A stretch of DNA of 64,000 nt from Methanovulcanius yangii (lineage in GTDB: Archaea > Halobacteriota > Methanomicrobia > Methanomicrobiales > Methanomicrobiaceae), in NCBI RefSeq assembly GCF_018687785.1, contig NZ_LTBL01000001.1, forward strand, positions 434,001 through 498,000. The letters run 5' to 3'. Below are positions 62,280 to 64,000 of this stretch, one piece after another. The notes beneath the pieces are model-generated. The model had not been told where the DNA came from, did no database searches, and saw only the letters and a list, made by a program, of their open reading frames with translations. The translations under genes were made by a program, and so were the position numbers. Position 1 is the stretch's first letter. Every line of letters begins with the position of its first letter.

Positions 62280-63761
62280 TTACATCTCCGTATTCTGATC
62301 ATTTGTCTGGAAGGAAGGTTTGCCTCCCATCTTCTTTAACACATCTTCCAGTCCCTCGATGAGATCCTGGGAATCGACATCGGTGTCCTTCATGTCACGA
62401 ACAAGGCTTGCATCCTGAATCGTTTTCTTCTGTTTGATATCGGTTTTCAGCATGCTCAGGAGACCGTCGTCATCGCCTCCGCCAAACGACATGATCTCGT
62501 CGGATGTTGAATCTCCGTACCCTCCGAAACTGATGACCTCCTTTTTTGCCGGGTTGTATGCTGGCGGGGTATTCCCACTTTGTGGTATATTCTCTGAGAG
62601 AACATCATCAGGAAGCAGGCCTATTGAATCGATATCCTCTTCCTCCTCGACCATATCCAGTTCGAGGTCATCGAGCGATTCATTTTCATTCAGATCCAGC
62701 TCATCAAGGCTAAAGGAGCCAAAAGGATCTCCATCGATATCATCAGAACCCGCAAATCCGGTCGCATTTGTCTCTTCCGGAAGGACGAAGGGAAAGGTTT
62801 GTTCATCCTCATCAGACTGCACCGGTTTGACCGACCCGGAGAAGGGGGCCTCAGCCAGGTCATCGTCAAGGGTAATGAATCCACCATCGACTTCGATTGC
62901 ATCAAGGTCCTCCATCGACCCGATTCCAATTGCAGTCTCCCCGGAAATGTCGTTCTCTGGTTCCGCCTCGGGAATCACTGCATTATCATCGAATGATGCA
63001 TTTTCGGCAAGGATTGCATCAATTGACATCATTGCGCCATTGCCCATATCGACGGAGCCCCCTGATGATACCGGTTCAGCTACATCCCCTGACGCTCGAT
63101 TTCCCTCCGGGCCCTGAACATCATCATCGAGTTCGAGGTCATCGAGAAGCCCGAAATCCTCGTCATCAAAATCATCCGATAGCAGATCGGGAATTGAACT
63201 GTCATCGGTGGATTCTTCTTCTACCGGCAGTGGCTCCTGTACCGTGGTTGTGACCGGCTCATGTATGGTGGAATCAAGGAGCTCATCGATTTTTTGTCCA
63301 TGAGATGAATCCCTTGAACGAATAAACCGGGATTTAATGGAGCGTGTTGCAAGTACAAGGTCTGTTACCGGACTGTGTTTGTCCCTGGATTTATCATGTC
63401 TGCCGGGGGCCTTGCCTGAACGAGGATTTCTTTTTGCGCTGCTACCGCGTATTCGGGTAAATATTCCGGAAGAAGTATCGGAATTCTTCAGATCCGGGTT
63501 TTCGTTGCTGCCCGATGAACGCCCCTTTTTCTGCGTAACCGCTGCCTGATCCGATGGTTGCTTATCTTTTTGGCGGGTGATGATCGCCGGTAGGTTTCGA
63601 ATATCCTCGAGCGTCATCAGGCCGAGGCCCATGATGAGAATAATTCCGAATGCTATCGTACCTCCGATAATGATGGGAATTGATGCGTCCAGGAAAATAA
63701 AGACTGAACCGACGAGGATGATCCCGAACATCATTAATATGCGGCGTACTGTTTCATTCAT
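62280..63761 (-). CDS. Large acidic membrane-anchored protein near che genes
   Basis: 493 residues from ATG 63761, with GAGGAG seven bases before it (the upstream ATG 63776 is less likely). Two hydrophobic helices (about 8-24, 29-49) are followed by a basic Ser/Arg/Lys-rich stretch (about 60-150). A very acidic, disordered region (about 180-400, with LDDLELDDD-like repeats) comes next. Two FGG-containing segments (VISFGGYGD, IMSFGGGDD) stand near 420-440. A helical end (DLIEGLEDVLKKMGGK) closes. Not recognised. The same genomic place and acidic design suggest a scaffold linking the motor or chemoreceptor array to the membrane (inference). The small membrane protein gene ends in its ribosome-binding site. 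Confidence 0.7.
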   Translation of the reverse strand: MNETVRRILMMFGIILVGSVFIFLDASIPIIIGGTIAFGIILIMGLGLMTLEDIRNLPAIITRQKDKQPSDQAAVTQKKGRSSGSNENPDLKNSDTSSGIFTRIRGSSAKRNPRSGKAPGRHDKSRDKHSPVTDLVLATRSIKSRFIRSRDSSHGQKIDELLDSTIHEPVTTTVQEPLPVEEESTDDSSIPDLLSDDFDDEDFGLLDDLELDDDVQGPEGNRASGDVAEPVSSGGSVDMGNGAMMSIDAILAENASFDDNAVIPEAEPENDISGETAIGIGSMEDLDAIEVDGGFITLDDDLAEAPFSGSVKPVQSDEDEQTFPFVLPEETNATGFAGSDDIDGDPFGSFSLDELDLNENESLDDLELDMVEEEEDIDSIGLLPDDVLSENIPQSGNTPPAYNPAKKEVISFGGYGDSTSDEIMSFGGGDDDGLLSMLKTDIKQKKTIQDASLVRDMKDTDVDSQDLIEGLEDVLKKMGGKPSFQTNDQNTEM

Positions 63762-63772
63762 GAAAATGCTCC

Positions 63773-63961
63773 TCATATCGTTGGAATGGTAAAGAACATG
63801 TCGACGACAAACGGAGTGACAATATACACAATGCCCGAAAGAGCAAAGAGAAGACTCCCGAATGCGTAATACATGTAATTATCTCCGCCCTTTACGATTT
63901 TTCCTGCGATTATGTTTGCTATGGTAATTATTATAATCACCATCGTTATATAGAATCCCAT
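63773..63961 (-). CDS. Small two-helix membrane protein
   Basis: 62 residues from ATG 63961, where GAGG lies 5-8 bases upstream; ATGs at 63997 and 63994 are possible. Two hydrophobic helices (about 2-20, 31-55) with a short charged loop (KIVKGGDN). No known family. Its stop overlaps the ribosome-binding site of the acidic membrane protein gene, so the two are probably made together. More of the operon may lie beyond the window edge. Confidence 0.65.
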   Translation of the reverse strand: MGFYITMVIIIITIANIIAGKIVKGGDNYMYYAFGSLLFALSGIVYIVTPFVVDMFFTIPTI

Positions 63962-64000
63962 CTTTTCCTCGGGAAAATTCACGAAGATATTCATCATTCC

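Overview
The window reads as a chromosomal segment of a motile methanogenic euryarchaeon, most likely order Methanomicrobiales. The archaeal markers are RNase P RNA, TgtA plus ArcS (archaeosine), Trm-G10, archaeal-type TIM, MBF1, two PAN ATPases, aPelota, ABCE1, CheF, the small subunit of phosphomevalonate dehydratase and a methanopterin-type GHMP enzyme. A bacterial-type grpE-dnaK-dnaJ operon, bacterial-type purH and many radical SAM/ferredoxin proteins also fit that group. The genus is not resolvable by eye. Genes are densely packed with many 4-nt ATGA overlaps and T-run ends; I saw no insertion sequence, prophage, CRISPR array, tRNA or rRNA.

Layout. 1-7.2 kb: a DUF99 fragment, a TPR membrane protein, a YdjM-like membrane hydrolase, a PiT phosphate transporter with its DUF47 partner, and a 975-aa secreted papain-like protease carrying lectin-like, tandem-95 and PKD domains. 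7.7-12.1 kb: diphthine-ammonia ligase overlapping a class I glutamine amidotransferase, then a NifX / MinD-ferredoxin / DUF134 / DUF5320 cluster with a shared palindromic promoter element. 12.2-20 kb: a nuclease-like unknown, Trm-G10, grpE-dnaK-dnaJ and a zinc-ribbon PAPS-reductase-like protein. 20-25.3 kb: purH and leuA-ilvB-ilvN. 25.4-32.5 kb: a 37-aa accessory ORF with a sodium/solute symporter, an FAD enzyme, FetAB-like exporter, a glycosyltransferase, and DUF2148 with a GHMP kinase.

32.6-41.4 kb: an NfnAB/SudAB-like flavoprotein pair, arcS-tgtA-AMMECR1 facing rnpB, an unknown helical protein, an XRE-CBS regulator, TIM and MBF1. 41.5-45.1 kb: two PAN genes on opposite strands around a small unknown ORF, then phosphomevalonate dehydratase small subunit from a 37-bp divergent promoter. 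45.1-49.4 kb: two radical SAM enzymes, a phosphoesterase, a CYTH protein and an FKBP isomerase. 49.4-54.5 kb: a ribosome rescue/recycling neighbourhood (RqcH-like NEMF, aPelota, ABCE1) with an EMC6-like membrane protein. 55.7-64 kb: a chemotaxis block (cheY-B-A-C-D plus a secreted propeller protein) preceded by cheF, a large acidic membrane-anchored protein and a small membrane protein.

The most promising new biology is (i) the Dph6-like ligase translationally coupled to a divergent glutamine amidotransferase, (ii) the NifX/MinD-ferredoxin/DUF134 cluster and its palindromic element, (iii) paired PAN ATPases whose C-termini end in M-F-X instead of hydrophobic-Tyr-X, and (iv) the RqcH-Pelota / EMC6-ABCE1 neighbourhood. 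Function assignments come from motif recognition alone; no database search was run.
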